DNA of 51,252 bases from contig JAQBYC010000021.1 of the NCBI GenBank assembly GCA_027623205.1, forward strand, positions 1-51,252. Reading direction: 5' to 3'. How positions within the stretch are numbered: position 1 is the first letter of the stretch; every line of letters begins with the position of its first letter. The DNA comes from Pseudomonadota bacterium (GTDB lineage: Bacteria > Pseudomonadota > Alphaproteobacteria > GCA-2731375). Made by a program: the position numbers and the translations under genes. Shown piece by piece: positions 16,200-24,905 of the stretch. The notes under the pieces were generated by a model, which had not been told where the DNA came from, did not search any database, and was given only the letters and a program-made list of their open reading frames with translations.

Positions 16200-17723
16200 A
16201 GTCGGCTGTTAAAAAGCTTCTGAAGCCTTGATTGGCTGGGCTTTGCGGCTGATTTGAAGCTTTTCAAATTGCAAGAAAACTGCGTTTTGACGGTGATTTT
16301 CTTGCGATTTGGGATTCATTTTTTGGTCGATTCGTGGCATTTTGGAGCATTGAATCTGGGGGTTTTGATGCGACCGAAACAGCAGGAAAGAGCCACTCAC
16401 GATGACCTGTTCAGGTCCCGGCTCGATCAAATCATCAACCTGAAGCACGAACTCGTGGTCCTGGCGGACAAGATCGACTGGGCCTGGCTGGACGCGCAAT
16501 TGGCGGACTACTTTTCCGACCAGGGCCGGCCGGCGGAACCGGTACGCTTCATGCTTGGCATGTTCATTCTGAAGCATACCTACGCCCTGTCCGACGAGCA
16601 GGTCTGGGACCGCTGGGTGCATGATCCTTACTTCCAGTACTTCACCGGCGAAGAGTTCTTTCAACACGATTTGCCCCACGAGCGGTCCGGCATGAGCCAT
16701 TGGCGCAACCGCATCGGCGAGACCCTGGACATTCTGTTGCAGGAAAGCCTGCGTGTCGCTCATGACACGGGTGCCCTGAAGAAGAGCGACCTGGCCCGCG
16801 TCACCGTGGATACCACGGTGCAGCCGAAAAACATTACCCATCCGACCGACGCCAAGCTTCTTTTGGTGGCGATCCAACAGCTTGGCAAGCTGGCTAAGGA
16901 ACATGGCGTGCCCCTGCGCCAGTCCTATGGCCGCGTGGCCAAGACGGCGTCGATGATGGCGGGGCGTTATGCCCACGCCAAGCAGTTCAAGCGCATGAAC
17001 CGGCAAATCAAGTTCCTGCGCACCCGCCTGGGCCGGATCATCCGCGACATTGGACGCAAGATCGAGGGGGACGACGCGCTCGGAGCGGTCTTCGCGGTGC
17101 CCTTGATCAAGGCCCGTCAGATCCGGCGCCAGAAGCAGCGTCAGAGAGGCTGGAAGCTTTATTCCTGGCACGCACCCGAGACAGAATGCATCGGCAAGGG
17201 CAAGGCCGCGAAGCCCTATGAGTTCGGCGTCAAGGTCTCCCTGACCACCACCAACAAACGCTGCATGGGCGGTCAATTTATTCTGCATGCCAAGGCTCTG
17301 CCCGGAAATCCCTATGACGGCCATACCTTGAAAGAGGTGCTCGCGGAGACCAAGGATCTGACCGGCCGCGAGATCGAAAGGGTCTATGTGGACAAAGGTT
17401 ATCGCGGCCACCATGCGCCCAAGCCCCTTCGGGTCTTCCGCTCGGGCCAGAAGCGCGGTGTGCACGGCCAGATCAAACGGGAGCTCCGGCGCCGCTCGGC
17501 CATCGAAGCCGTAATCGGGCATTGCAAAACCGATGGCCATCTCAACCGCAACTACCTGAAAGGCCGACAAGGCGACAACATCAACGCCGTCATGAGCGCC
17601 GTAGGCTACAACTTCCGCCTCATCCTCAAGTGGTTGAGGTATCTCTTGCGCAAAATTATCGCCGCAATATGGGCCGCGATAGCGCCTGCCTCAATGCTCA
17701 AAATGGCTTCTTAACAGCCGACT
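16200..17723 (+). mobile_element. Complete IS5-family insertion sequence
   Basis: The element of about 1524 bp is bounded by inverted repeats AGTCGGCTGTTAA (left, 16200-16212) and TTAACAGCCGACT (right, 17711-17723). The match continues imperfectly inward (AAAGC against GAAGC). It is flanked by a CTCT duplication (16196-16199 and 17724-17727); a six-base reading TCTCTA is also possible. One transposase gene fills it. The intact ends, duplication and open frame suggest recent insertion. Confidence 0.93.
16368..17714 (+). CDS. IS5-family DDE transposase
   Basis: The 448-residue transposase has the IS5-type N-terminal domain (RPAEPVRFMLGMFILKHTYALSDEQV) and a DDE catalytic domain. The first Asp is in VTVDTTVQPKNI, the second is in VYVDKGYRGHH, and the Glu is in SAIEAVIGHCKTDG followed by LNRNYLKG, as expected for the Y-R-E-K block. 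The frame runs upstream to 16254, but ATG 16368 follows a purine-rich CTGGGGG and matches the MRPK start common in this group. The C-terminal tail is Ala/Trp-rich and ends just inside the right inverted repeat. There is no sign of a programmed frameshift. A 453-codon minus-strand frame covering the same region is a shadow. Confidence 0.95.
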   Translation: MRPKQQERATHDDLFRSRLDQIINLKHELVVLADKIDWAWLDAQLADYFSDQGRPAEPVRFMLGMFILKHTYALSDEQVWDRWVHDPYFQYFTGEEFFQHDLPHERSGMSHWRNRIGETLDILLQESLRVAHDTGALKKSDLARVTVDTTVQPKNITHPTDAKLLLVAIQQLGKLAKEHGVPLRQSYGRVAKTASMMAGRYAHAKQFKRMNRQIKFLRTRLGRIIRDIGRKIEGDDALGAVFAVPLIKARQIRRQKQRQRGWKLYSWHAPETECIGKGKAAKPYEFGVKVSLTTTNKRCMGGQFILHAKALPGNPYDGHTLKEVLAETKDLTGREIERVYVDKGYRGHHAPKPLRVFRSGQKRGVHGQIKRELRRRSAIEAVIGHCKTDGHLNRNYLKGRQGDNINAVMSAVGYNFRLILKWLRYLLRKIIAAIWAAIAPASMLKMAS

Positions 17724-17857
17724 CTCTATTCTTAAAGAGTCCGGGCATGTTTCAGGGAAGCATGCTCTAGGCTTGCGGCTTTAAGTTTCTCGTAGCTTGC
17801 CCGCGCGCATGGCCAGATTGGTCGCGTGGCGCGGAACCCAATCTCCCGAATAACAAA

Positions 17858-18958
17858 TTAGTCGATTTTGGCGGCATAGTCTCGGATCACGTCCAGATCC
17901 GGTTCCAGGCCCAGGCCGGGTCCGGTGGGGACGGTGATGTTGCCGTCCTTGGCGAGAATGGCGTCGCCGTAAAGACTGGCTTCCAGGGTTTTGTAGTAGA
18001 AGGTTTCCGCCAGGCATTCATCGGGCATGGTCGATAGCAAGTGCAGGGTGGCCAGCAGGCCGGGCGCGAAATAGGGCGCGTGGGGCATCACCGTGGTGCC
18101 ATGAATTTCGGCCAGGGTGTTGATCTTGCGGAACTCGGTGATGCCGCCGACCTTGGTCACGCTGGGCTGGACATAGGTGACGGCGTCAGCCTCCATCATT
18201 TTTTGAAACTCAAAAGCCGTGCAGGCGTTTTCCCCCGCCGCCAGCGGGATATCAACCTCCAGTCCCAGACGGGCCAGGCTGTCGAAGTCCTCCGGCGGAA
18301 AAATCGGTTCCTCCAGCCAATGCAGATCATAGGGCTTGAAGGCCAGGGCTTTTTCCTTGGCCTGCCAGGGTGTCCAGGGACAATTGGTGTCCACCATCAG
18401 GGGGATGCCGTCGCCCATGGCGATCCGCGCGGCGCGGACCTGCGGTTCGGCGGTTTCGTGCAGCTTGATGGATTTGAAACCTTCACCCAGGGCCCTTTGA
18501 CAGTGTTCCGCCACCAGATCGGGATCGTTGTATTTAAACAACGAGGCATAGGCCGGAATCTCCGTCCGCCGCGCCCCGCCCATCAGGCGCGATAGCGGCA
18601 GACCCGCCGCCTTGCCGGCGATATCCCAAAGCGCGATATCAACACCGGAAATGGCGAACATGGTCACGCCATAGCGGCCCCAGATATGGTTCTCCTGCTG
18701 TAGGTCATGGGAGATACCGGCGATATTGGCGGCATCCCGGCCAATCAGGCTGGGCCCGATCATGTAATCCACCGCGGCCTTGGTCGCCCGCGCGGAGCCA
18801 TAGCCGAAGCCATCGCCCCAACCGACCAGGCCGCTTTCCGTTTCGATCCGGATCATCACATAATCCAGGGTGGTCCAATCCATATCACCCCATTTATTGG
18901 CTCCGCCCGTGGTATAGGGGAGTTGTATGAGAAAGCTTTCAACCTTGCCGATTTTCAT
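17858..18958 (-). CDS. Mandelate racemase/muconate lactonizing enzyme-family protein (enolase superfamily), paralog A
   Basis: The 366-residue protein has the capping domain (residues 1-125) with VGWGDGFGYGSARATKAAV, and a TIM barrel. The barrel carries the catalytic-base region GFKSIKLHE, metal ligands in MVDTNCPW, WLEEPIFPPED and AGENACTA, and a later VMPHAPYFAPG His segment. The base motif reads KxH rather than the KxK common in the MLE subgroup, as in some sugar-acid dehydratases. Likely action: abstraction of the proton alpha to a carboxylate, in dehydration or epimerisation of a sugar acid or related compound. It lies 19 bp downstream of paralog B on the same strand. Confidence 0.85.
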   Translation of the reverse strand: MKIGKVESFLIQLPYTTGGANKWGDMDWTTLDYVMIRIETESGLVGWGDGFGYGSARATKAAVDYMIGPSLIGRDAANIAGISHDLQQENHIWGRYGVTMFAISGVDIALWDIAGKAAGLPLSRLMGGARRTEIPAYASLFKYNDPDLVAEHCQRALGEGFKSIKLHETAEPQVRAARIAMGDGIPLMVDTNCPWTPWQAKEKALAFKPYDLHWLEEPIFPPEDFDSLARLGLEVDIPLAAGENACTAFEFQKMMEADAVTYVQPSVTKVGGITEFRKINTLAEIHGTTVMPHAPYFAPGLLATLHLLSTMPDECLAETFYYKTLEASLYGDAILAKDGNITVPTGPGLGLEPDLDVIRDYAAKID

Positions 18959-18977
18959 GGTCTGACTCCGTGTTTCG

Positions 18978-20063
18978 TCACGTCACACTATAGCGCCCGA
19001 TGGCGTCTGGATTGAAGGTAAAGCCCAGGCCCGGCCGGTCCGGCACAAGCAGATCGCCGTCCACCAGTTCCATGGCCTCGTTATACAAAGGTCCGAACCA
19101 GGGCATCATCTCGGAATAGCTGATATTGCTCAAGGCGCCGCAGAGCTGCAAACTTTGTTCTGTATAGAGGTGGGGCGAGACCGGAATATCGAAGGCATCG
19201 GCCATATGCGCCACCTTGATAAATTCAGTGATGCCGCCCACCCGTTCCAGATCGGGCATCAGCACGTCGGCCGATTGGCGCTCCAGCATATCGCGAAAGC
19301 CATAGCGGGCGTATTCGGTCTCGCCGCTGGCAACGGGGGTATCGATTTCGGCCGCAACCCTGGCCGAACCCGCCAGATCATAGGCTTGCACCGGTTCCTC
19401 GAACCAGACCAGGTTATAGGGCTCCAACGCCCGGCCCAGGCGGATGGCATGGTTTACGGTGAAGCCTTGATTGGCATCGGCCATCAGGTCAACATCCGGG
19501 CCGATGGCTTCGCGAACAGCCGCCACCCGCTCGATATCTTCCGCTACGGTGGGCTTGCCCAGACGCATTTTCATGGCACGGTAGCCCTGGGCCAGGAAAT
19601 CCTTGGCCTCGGCCTGCAATTCTTCGATGGAAAGCGAGACCCACAGGCCGCCTGAATGATAGGCTCGGACGCGATCGCGGCTTTGCCCCAACAGGCGGCA
19701 GACCGATAGACCATGGGCCTTGCCCACCAGATCCCACAGCGCCATGTCGATCGCGCTCAGCCCAAACAATGTGATGCCCTTGTGTCCGAAGAAATTGATG
19801 TCGCCCCACATCGCGTCCCATAGGCCAGCATGTTCATGCGGGTCCCGGCCCACCACCACATGCGCCAGACTGTGGATCATCGCATCCAGCACCGCCAGCC
19901 GTCCCGTGTCCATGCACCAGACCAGAGCCTCGCCAACCAGGCCCTCGTCCGTATCAACCTGCAACAGTACACAGGCGACGGATTCGACCCGGTGAATGGC
20001 GGTGCGGATCGGCTTTGCAAATGGGATCCGCACATGCTGTGTGCGCAACTGGGTAATTTTCAT
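18978..20063 (-). CDS. Mandelate racemase/muconate lactonizing enzyme-family protein (enolase superfamily), paralog B
   Basis: The 361-residue protein carries the canonical KxR/K block as YRAMKMRLGK. Metal ligands are in LMADANQGF, WFEEPVQAYD and ASGETEYARYG, and the general acid region is in VSPHLYTEQS. This is clearly a different specificity from paralog A, although the two share the fold. Members with this pattern include galactonate, mandelate and related acid-sugar enzymes. The ATG overlaps the stop of the rhomboid gene by 4 bp, so the three minus-strand genes form one unit. No transporter or dedicated regulator accompanies them. Confidence 0.85.
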   Translation of the reverse strand: MKITQLRTQHVRIPFAKPIRTAIHRVESVACVLLQVDTDEGLVGEALVWCMDTGRLAVLDAMIHSLAHVVVGRDPHEHAGLWDAMWGDINFFGHKGITLFGLSAIDMALWDLVGKAHGLSVCRLLGQSRDRVRAYHSGGLWVSLSIEELQAEAKDFLAQGYRAMKMRLGKPTVAEDIERVAAVREAIGPDVDLMADANQGFTVNHAIRLGRALEPYNLVWFEEPVQAYDLAGSARVAAEIDTPVASGETEYARYGFRDMLERQSADVLMPDLERVGGITEFIKVAHMADAFDIPVSPHLYTEQSLQLCGALSNISYSEMMPWFGPLYNEAMELVDGDLLVPDRPGLGFTFNPDAIGRYSVT

Positions 20064-20716
20064 GAATTTCCCCTTCCGAATCGCCGCCCGTGTCTATTCA
20101 GGCCATCCAGCAGCGGGAATAAAACAAACCCGGCCAGAAAGCCGCCAATATGAGCCTCCCAGGCGATTGAACGCACCTCGCCCGTGCCCGGAACACCTGT
20201 GTAACCCAAGACGACATTGCTGCCGATAAAGATGGCGATGACCAGCAAGGCGCGGCGCGTGGTCAAACGCAGGACAGCCCCAAACAGGCCCGAAATGGCG
20301 CCCGAGGCGCCAACCATTATGGTCTGCTCGTGACTGTAGGAAAACAACGCCAGGCTGGCCCCGGCGCCGCACAAGGCGCAGGCGAAATAAAGCCCCAGAA
20401 ACCGGCCCCGACCCAACCGCCGTTCCATGGGCGTGCCGAATGCCAGCAAAAAAGCCATGTTGAGGGCCAAATGCAGCAGGTCCGCATGGAGAAAAGCGTA
20501 GGTGAGGGGCGAGGCCAGCAGGATCAAGGTATAGGGTGCGCCCTCGCCCATGACCGCGGCCAGAAACCATGGCGGCGAGAAACCGCCCAGGGTGCCGGCG
20601 ATCATCGACCACTGTTCGGGCAGTACCAGGCGGACCGCGTGAACGCCGGCGTTTATGGCAATCAGGGCCAGCACCACGGGCGTGGCGTTGAAGACGGGCT
20701 GAGAGGTTTGTGACAA
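20060..20716 (-). CDS. Rhomboid-family intramembrane serine protease
   Basis: The 218-residue protein has six hydrophobic segments and the rhomboid catalytic dyad: Ser in VGASGAISGLFGA and His in EAHIGGFLAGFVLF. The HADLLHLALNMAFLLAFG segment holds the conserved HxxxN. Rhomboids cleave membrane proteins within the bilayer. The start is TTG at 20714-20716, because the in-frame region upstream closes at a stop codon without ATG or GTG. It is the first gene of an operon with two enolase-superfamily enzymes, an unusual pairing that may be only transcriptional. Confidence 0.85.
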   Translation of the reverse strand: MSQTSQPVFNATPVVLALIAINAGVHAVRLVLPEQWSMIAGTLGGFSPPWFLAAVMGEGAPYTLILLASPLTYAFLHADLLHLALNMAFLLAFGTPMERRLGRGRFLGLYFACALCGAGASLALFSYSHEQTIMVGASGAISGLFGAVLRLTTRRALLVIAIFIGSNVVLGYTGVPGTGEVRSIAWEAHIGGFLAGFVLFPLLDGLNRHGRRFGRGNS

Positions 20717-20850
20717 TGAGGGCTCGTTCGATTGGCGTTGGATAGGCTAATTGTGCAGCATAAGGGCTGGCTGTGGCCAATCAAGGCTGGTGAAGGGGTG
20801 GCCGGTCGGGTAATTTTCCCTGCAGCCGTGAAAGTCGAGAGGAACAGGTT

Positions 20851-21264
20851 ATGAGTGAGATCAATTATCAGGCTATTTTACCCGAGGGCTGGAACCGGGC
20901 GCGGGGGTTTTCCTATGGGGTTGCCGCCGTCGGCAGCCGGGTCCTGCGCATCGCCGGGCAGATCGCGGCCACCAACGGCAATCAGCCCGTGGACCCTGGT
21001 CTTGACTTCGGCGGGCAGTGGGAACGTGCCATGGGCAATCTGGTAACCATTCTGCGGGCCGCGGGCGGCGAACCCGCCAATCTGGTCATGCTGCGGGCCT
21101 TCGTGACGGATATTGATGCTTTTAACGCGGCGGGCCCCGCCGTTGGCGCGGCCTGGGGGACGCACCTGGGCAAGCATTTTCCGGCCATGACCCTGGTTCA
21201 GGTCAGCCGCCTGATCGACCCCAACGCCATGGTCGAGATCGAGGGCGAGGCAGTGTTAGCCTAA
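20851..21264 (+). CDS. RidA (YjgF/YER057c/UK114) family protein
   Basis: The 137-residue protein shows the RidA pattern: RGFSYGVAAVGSRVLRIAGQIA, then DFGGQWERAMGNLVTILRAAGG, LVMLRAFVTDIDAF and MTLVQVSRLIDPNAMVEIEGEAV. RidA proteins hydrolyse reactive enamine/imine intermediates released by PLP enzymes. The Arg usually found near residue 105 in true RidA is in the VSRLIDP block. The gene has a good GAGAGGAAC site upstream and is divergent from the rhomboid operon. An inverted repeat follows the stop codon. Confidence 0.85.
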   Translation: MSEINYQAILPEGWNRARGFSYGVAAVGSRVLRIAGQIAATNGNQPVDPGLDFGGQWERAMGNLVTILRAAGGEPANLVMLRAFVTDIDAFNAAGPAVGAAWGTHLGKHFPAMTLVQVSRLIDPNAMVEIEGEAVLA

Positions 21265-21272
21265 TACATGCC

Positions 21273-21329
21273 GTTGTTATGGGCCTCGTTGAAAATGATC
21301 CTGCCGGCCTGCCTAAGGGCCATAATAAC
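21273..21329. promoter_or_regulatory. Imperfect 13-bp inverted repeat between ridA-like and crp-like genes
   Basis: The arms GTTGTTATGGGCC (21273-21285) and GGGCCATAATAAC (21317-21329) match at 11 of 13 positions, with a 31-bp loop. A weak FNR/DNR-like sequence TTGAAAATGATCCT (7 of 10 consensus positions) lies inside at 21289-21302. It could be an autoregulatory operator of the following Crp/Fnr gene or a factor-dependent terminator of the ridA-like gene. Confidence 0.4.
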
Positions 21330-21358
21330 CTTTGCGCCACTGGGGATGGGACTAGCTG

Positions 21359-22081
21359 ATGGCGAAGCTTGATCGCGATACCTTCGAGCGGCGGACAGGC
21401 ATTCGCTCCGCCGACTATGATCAGCTCAAGAAAATCACGCTTTTTGCCGGCATGACGGATGAAACCATTATGCGCCTGCTGGTGGATTCCACCGCGCGGC
21501 GCTATCCCCGTGGCACCTCGCTATTCATGCAGGGCGAACAGGCGGATAGATTTTTTGTCGTTCTGGAGGGTTGGGTCAAGGGCTTTCGCCAGGCCCCGGA
21601 CGGTCATGAAAGCGTGATCGCTGTGTTCGGTCCCGGCGAAACCTTTGCTGAAGCGGCCATGTTCGTTTCCGGAAATTTTCCCATCAGTACGGAAATCGCG
21701 GCAGATGCGCGGCTGCTGGTGATACCGCGTAACGGCCTTTTGAAACAGTTGCGCGAGGATCCCGATATAGCCCTGAAGATGCTGGCATCGATGTCCCGGC
21801 GACTGCGCGGGTTCGTCCAGCAAGTGGAACAATTGACGGTTAAATCGGCGACCCAGCGCCTGGCGTCCTTCTTGGAAAAACTGATCGACGTTGAAGAAGG
21901 TTCGGACGAGTTCCAATTGCCTTTGGACAAAATGCTGATTGCCGGGCGCCTGGGTATGCAGCCGGAAACCTTGTCCCGCGCGTTATCCAAGCTACGTTCC
22001 ATAGGTGTGGCAACCGAAGGGCATCGGGTCATCGTCAAGGATGTCGCGGCCCTGCACGCCATCAACGACGACGATGAATAG
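21359..22081 (+). CDS. Crp/Fnr-family transcriptional regulator (DNR-like)
   Basis: The 240-residue protein has a cyclic-nucleotide-binding-like sensor domain (about 25-145, with YPRGTSLFMQGEQADRFFVVLEGWVKG and FGPGETFAEAAMF) and a C-terminal HTH. The recognition helix region is LGMQPETLSRALSKLRSIG. The N-terminal cysteine cluster of FNR is absent, and PGETFAEAAMF differs from the CRP cAMP pocket. This fits the DNR or haem/NO-sensing subgroup that often controls anaerobic respiration. It lies 103 bp upstream of the molybdoenzyme operon on the same strand and is the obvious candidate regulator of it. Confidence 0.85.
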   Translation: MAKLDRDTFERRTGIRSADYDQLKKITLFAGMTDETIMRLLVDSTARRYPRGTSLFMQGEQADRFFVVLEGWVKGFRQAPDGHESVIAVFGPGETFAEAAMFVSGNFPISTEIAADARLLVIPRNGLLKQLREDPDIALKMLASMSRRLRGFVQQVEQLTVKSATQRLASFLEKLIDVEEGSDEFQLPLDKMLIAGRLGMQPETLSRALSKLRSIGVATEGHRVIVKDVAALHAINDDDE

Positions 22082-22184
22082 CGCCGTGATGAAGCTAATC
22101 GACCGGGACGGGCGCCGATATGCTACCTAACAATGACCTAACAATGCGTGATGGCCACTCGAACAGCAGACCAGGGGATTGGCG

Positions 22185-24905
22185 ATGAGCACCATAAAAA
22201 AAGTTCCGCAATATTGTTATCAATGTGTCGCCGGGCCGGATTTCCTCACCGTCAAGGTCGAGGACGGCGTGGCGACGGAGATAGAGCCGAACTTCGCCCT
22301 GGCGGATGTCCATCCCGGCGGCGGCAAGTCCTGCGTCAAGGCCTATGGTCTGGTGCAAAAGACCTATAATCCAAACCGCCTGCTGACGCCCATGAAGCGG
22401 ACCAATCCGAAAAAGGGTCGTGACGAAGATCCCGGTTTCGTTCGCATTTCGTGGGACGAGGCCTTGGGAATGGTGGGTGGAAAACTCAAGGAAATTCAGG
22501 CCAAGGGTTTGCACGACCCATTGGGCTATGCCCGTGTCGCGGCCTCATTTGGCGGCGGCGGCACACCGACCTATTATATGGGGACCTTTCCCGCTTTTCT
22601 GTCCGCTTGGGGCGCGGTGGATTTCAGCTTTGGTTCGGGGCAGGGCGTCAAGTGCACGCATTCCGAACATTTGTACGGTGAATTATGGCATCGCGGCTTT
22701 ACGGTTGCCGCCGATACGCCGACGACGAATTATATCCTGTCTTTCGGCGGCAATCCGGAGGCCTCCGCGGGGGTGATGGGTATTACACGCCATGCGGATG
22801 CCCGGGCACGGGGCGCCAAGCGGGTGCAGATTGAGCCGCATCTTTCCGTTACTGGAGCCTGTTCCGCGGAATGGGTGCCAATCCGACCCAAGACGGATCC
22901 CGCATTCATGTACGGCCTGATCCATGCCATGTTGCATGAAATGCCGCGCGAGCGGCTTGATATCGAATTTCTCACCAACCACACCGGCTCCCCCTATCTG
23001 GTGGCGCCGAACGGCTATTTCCTGCGCGATCTGGTCAGCCACAAGCCCCTGATGTGGGATTTGAAGCGGGGCGCCGCCGTGCCCTTCGATACCCCGGACA
23101 TCGAACCGGCCTTGGAGGGCAGCTTTACCGCCTCGGGCATCGAGATCGGCGCGGACGACGAAGAATGGCAGCATGAAGAGATTGAGGTGGATACCGCCTT
23201 TAGCCTTCTGGTCAAACAGATGGCCGAATACACCCCGGAATGGGCCGAGGAAATTTGCCAGGTACCGGATGGCTGTATCCGCCGCATCGCCGATGAGTTC
23301 GTCAGCCACGCCCAGGTCGGCGATACCATCGAGATCGATGGCGAAATATTGCCCCTGCGTCCCGTGGCGGTGATCCTGGGCAAGACCGTCAACAATGGCT
23401 GGGGCGGTTACGAATGTTGCTGGGGGCGTACCCTGCTGGCCTGTCTGGTCGGCGCCCTGGAGGTGCCCGGCGGCACCCTGGGCACCACGGTGCGCCTGAA
23501 CCGGCCCGCCACCACGCGTCAGGCCAGCGTCATCGGCGGCCCGGATGGCTTCATGCAATACCCCATGAACGCCACCGACAAGGAAAACTGGCAGGAGGCG
23601 CCAACCGCCCGCAATGCCCATTCAACCCTGGTGCCCCTGTCGGCGAATTCGCCGTGGAGCCAGGCCTTGGGTCCGACCCATCTGGCCTGGATGTTCCGCA
23701 AGGAAAGTCCGGAAAACTGGCCGGCGGTCTCGGCCCCTGATCTGTGGTTCGTCTATCGCACAAATCCCGCGATTTCGTTTTGGGATACCAAGGCGATAAC
23801 GGAGCGGATCGCGGAATTTCCCTTCATCGTCTCGTTCTGCTACATCCCCGACGAGACCAATTATATGGCCGATGTCCTATTGCCCGAATGCACGGATTTC
23901 GAGAGCACCCAACTGATCCGGGTCGGTGGCACCAAGTTCATCGAAAGCTTTTGGGATCATGAAGGCGTGGCCCTGCGCCAACCGGCCATCAAGCCCTTGG
24001 GCGAGACGCGGGATTTCACCGATATCGCCACTGAACTGGCCGCGCGCGCCGGCATCCTGGATAAATACAACAATGCCATCAATCGTGGCGCCGCGGGCGT
24101 GCCCTTGCGCGGCGGCAACTATGACTTCAGCCTGGATATTGAGCAGAGCCATGGCGCGGAGCAAATTTGGGACGCCATGTGCCGGGCTGCTTCCGCCGAA
24201 CTGACCGATGGGGCCGAAACCGATGGTCTGGATTGGTACAAGGAGCACGGTATCCGCACGCGGCCGATCTCGCGCCTGATCTGGTATCTGTTCCCGGAAT
24301 TGCGTAAAAAGGGCCTGCGCTTTGAAATGCCTTATCAGGAACAGCTTTACCGGGTCGGCAAACAGCTTGGCAATCGTTTGCACGAAAAGGGCATCGAGTG
24401 GTGGAATGAACAACTTAAGGAGTATGAACCCTTGCCACCCTGGAAGGATTTTCCGGGGATATGGGAACAGGCCACGGTGAATTCCGGCGGTGCTTTGGAG
24501 GATTATCCTTTCTGGCTGCTGACCTCCCGCAGCATGCAACTCGCCTGGGGCAGCAACAGTTCGATCCAGATGATCGACGAGGTGGCGAAGAACATGCACG
24601 GCCACCGGGCTGTCGTGATGAATACCGGCAGGGCGGCGGAAATGGGGATCGCGGACGGCGATCTGGTAGAGATCAAATCGACCTTGCGCAGCACCAAGGG
24701 CCGGGTCGCGCTGAAACAGGGCATCCGGCCCGACACAATTTTGATCCAGGGCCAGTTTGACCATTGGGTTACGCCATTTTCAAAGGATAATCCAGCGCCC
24801 AGCATGAATACCGTCGTACCCATGTCTTTGGCGTTGACCGACTCCACGGGTTCTTCCGCCGATATCGTCCGGGTCGCGGTACACCGGCTGGAGGGCAAGG
24901 CGTGA
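22185..24905 (+). CDS. Molybdopterin-dependent oxidoreductase, catalytic subunit (DMSO reductase family)
   Basis: The 906-residue protein has the family order: N-terminal Fe-S domain (residues 8-60), MGD-binding domains (FGGNPEASAGVMGITRHAD; VPIRPKTDPAFMYGLIHAM) and the C-terminal MGD domain from about 780 (WLLTSRSMQLAWGSNSS; GIADGDLVEIKS). The Fe-S motif is Cys11, Cys14, then Pro18 where a third Cys is usual, and Cys50. So only three of the four typical ligands are present. No Tat signal is seen, so it should act in the cytoplasm. ATG 22185 is chosen over TTG 22179 because of AGGGGA 7 bp upstream. Size and partners fit phenylacetyl-CoA:acceptor oxidoreductase (PadB-like); that function is a hypothesis. 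Confidence 0.85.
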   Translation: MSTIKKVPQYCYQCVAGPDFLTVKVEDGVATEIEPNFALADVHPGGGKSCVKAYGLVQKTYNPNRLLTPMKRTNPKKGRDEDPGFVRISWDEALGMVGGKLKEIQAKGLHDPLGYARVAASFGGGGTPTYYMGTFPAFLSAWGAVDFSFGSGQGVKCTHSEHLYGELWHRGFTVAADTPTTNYILSFGGNPEASAGVMGITRHADARARGAKRVQIEPHLSVTGACSAEWVPIRPKTDPAFMYGLIHAMLHEMPRERLDIEFLTNHTGSPYLVAPNGYFLRDLVSHKPLMWDLKRGAAVPFDTPDIEPALEGSFTASGIEIGADDEEWQHEEIEVDTAFSLLVKQMAEYTPEWAEEICQVPDGCIRRIADEFVSHAQVGDTIEIDGEILPLRPVAVILGKTVNNGWGGYECCWGRTLLACLVGALEVPGGTLGTTVRLNRPATTRQASVIGGPDGFMQYPMNATDKENWQEAPTARNAHSTLVPLSANSPWSQALGPTHLAWMFRKESPENWPAVSAPDLWFVYRTNPAISFWDTKAITERIAEFPFIVSFCYIPDETNYMADVLLPECTDFESTQLIRVGGTKFIESFWDHEGVALRQPAIKPLGETRDFTDIATELAARAGILDKYNNAINRGAAGVPLRGGNYDFSLDIEQSHGAEQIWDAMCRAASAELTDGAETDGLDWYKEHGIRTRPISRLIWYLFPELRKKGLRFEMPYQEQLYRVGKQLGNRLHEKGIEWWNEQLKEYEPLPPWKDFPGIWEQATVNSGGALEDYPFWLLTSRSMQLAWGSNSSIQMIDEVAKNMHGHRAVVMNTGRAAEMGIADGDLVEIKSTLRSTKGRVALKQGIRPDTILIQGQFDHWVTPFSKDNPAPSMNTVVPMSLALTDSTGSSADIVRVAVHRLEGKA

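Larger units (their letters stand above)
16140..17771 (+). repeat. Two-hairpin dispersed repeat, copy 3, split by the IS element
   Basis: The left hairpin (16140-16199) has outer arm GAGCAATT, middle pairing CAATTA / TAATTG and inner stem GTCGC-TAAC-GCGAC. The right hairpin (17728-17771) is GCATGTTTC-AGG-GAAGCATGCTCTAGG. Removing the IS and one CTCT duplication rebuilds a sequence collinear with the copies at 47171 and 12723. The left hairpin starts 2 bp after the stop of the isochorismatase-family gene. Confidence 0.85.

Noticed and set aside
16209-17570. 453-codon minus-strand frame within the IS element
   Set aside because: It lies antisense to a transposase with all catalytic motifs, and shows no recognisable protein features.
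21289-21302. TTGAAAATGATCCT as an FNR/DNR box
   Set aside because: Only 7 of 10 consensus positions match, so alone it is too weak. It is mentioned only as part of the inverted-repeat region.
22683-23621. 312-codon minus-strand frame within the molybdoenzyme gene
   Set aside because: It is a shadow of a GC-rich gene, rich in Gly, His and Gln without motifs.
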